Shown one piece after another: positions 62,801 through 64,000 of a stretch of 64,000 bases of DNA. This DNA comes from Nectonema munidae (Eukaryota; Nematomorpha; Nectonematoida; Nectonematidae): the NCBI GenBank assembly GCA_030549495.1, contig JAUIRK010000266.1:62001-126000 (forward strand), given 5' to 3'. The position numbers and the translations under genes are program-made. How positions within the stretch are numbered: position 1 is the first letter of the stretch; every line of letters begins with the position of its first letter. The notes beneath the pieces are model-generated. The model had not been told where the DNA came from. It did not search any database and was given only the letters and a program-made list of their open reading frames with translations.

Positions 62801-64000
62801 GTATTCATCTAGAATAAGGAATTGAACCAAAAATCATTGTCACCTTGTCTATCAGTAATTGGCAATTTTCCTAAACCCCTAGCAGTAGAAATGAATAAGA
62901 ATCAGGGATTATATCGTCATAATTTTTGAAAGAGTAGAAAGTGAATTTTTTTTTATAATTTTAAAAATTTATAAAAGCATTTTTGTTTTGTGAACGCACC
63001 GGCATTATTACACGAAATTACACTTTTCTAACATTTATTATTCCTTTTCAACAAGAGAAAAAATCCTTATAATTACAAAGGATATTGATAATTCATGCCC
63101 TCTATTGTTTCTACACACATCTGATTGAGTTTATTATATTTCTATTTAATCGCTAATATCTTGAATAAATATTTGATCCAGAAATTTTATAAATTATTTA
63201 TAAGATCTTGAAACAAATAATATGTAGAGTAATGTCTTTTCACAACCTCATGCATTTCGTTTGAAAGTAGGGCTTATAGCTAGCACGAGCTTGATGAATT
63301 TATTTGATTTATCCTAATTTGATGAATGAACACTCTTATGCTCTGAATATGGTATCTCACATTTAAAAAATATTATATCTTTCTGTAGCAACATTTTCAA
63401 CTGGTACATTTTTTTGACGAAAACGCTCAATATTGTCCAAAATTTAATGAATAGAACATGTTACGCGACATTTTTGTTTGAGAGAGACAGTCACTAATAC
63501 AAACCCCATTAATAGAGGATTTATCACTCACTATTGCTTTTGGCCAGTTATTGAGACTAATAGTCACCAATGTCTCTTCAGATTTGAATATTCTTGTATT
63601 GTTAAAACGATAGAGATAACAAGTCGCCTTATTCTAGAACTCTAACAAAGGTTTTATAATAGGATCTAGAACTTTGTCTAGTCCTTTGTTCGGGCCTGTT
63701 GTTTATTTGTTGTTCCAACGTCAAAAATATCTCGTTCTTCTGAAGACCGAATAGAATGGCATGCATAGGAAGACACTTTGGTAAAAGTACTACAACACAG
63801 TGGAGACGATTCTGGCTCTAATATTTGTCTAATTTTTTCGTTGCTTTTCTGTATGATGGCTTAAGACTTCTGCTTTTTCAAGAGCAATTTTTTTCCTATA
63901 AATAAAAATCTCAGAATGAGGTTCACATGTACTTTTCCGATTAAAACATCCAATAGATCATTACCCTCACCTATGGAAACTAACAATTATGAAGTCAGAG
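59898..64000. other. AT-rich flank without supported genes, including a C-poor stretch
   Basis: Only short frames occur, among them one of about 58 codons from the ATG at 60,359 (+), which reads MRGKEKLNHHKEDKKIVICF at its start and is unrecognised. From about 60,180 to 61,600 the plus strand has several times more G than C. Past 62,000 the sequence is ordinary AT-rich DNA with long T runs. There is no tRNA, rRNA or repeat array. Confidence 0.5.

Overview
The window is strongly AT-rich animal DNA. The evidence is an intronless but otherwise metazoan-type SNW1/SKIP gene, Helitron Rep/helicase remnants, a MULE-type transposase of the vertnin-like kind, MITEs, and a very large satellite array. 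An arthropod (for example a crustacean) is my guess; the sequence does not prove it.

The layout is dominated by one huge inverted repeat. From base 1 to about 28,229 the sequence runs outward-in; from 28,230 to about 55,955 the same series of features returns on the other strand, with essentially no spacer at the turn. In order, the left arm holds: a minisatellite edge; a broken vertnin-like MULE with a MITE inside it (60-2398); AT-rich DNA with a tRNA-like SINE fragment; three head-to-tail Helitron-like non-autonomous units (5064-6782) next to a GGGGCGAA/GGGACGAA minisatellite; a composite fossil made of two LTR-like direct repeats around a Helitron Rep/helicase remnant and a retroelement piece (7212-13546); an intact SNW1 gene (14103-15671) between 80-bp direct repeats; and about 12.4 kb of a 193-bp tandem repeat. 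The right arm mirrors all of this. There SNW1 is broken, and the stretch from about 46.3 to 50.9 kb is so rich in small indels that it looks like unpolished sequence.

Past the right end of the large palindrome is a second, smaller palindrome (about 55,858-57,600) made of about 155-bp and 27-bp repeats, then a (TA)n tract. The last 6.3 kb (57,670-64,000) is AT-rich, apparently single-copy DNA with two weak, unrecognised coding fragments and a C-poor stretch.

The only gene that looks functional is SNW1, a splicing and transcription cofactor. Everything else is mobile or repetitive DNA. Whether the large palindrome is a real chromosomal structure or an inverted-read/assembly artefact is the key open question, and the sequence offers arguments both ways.
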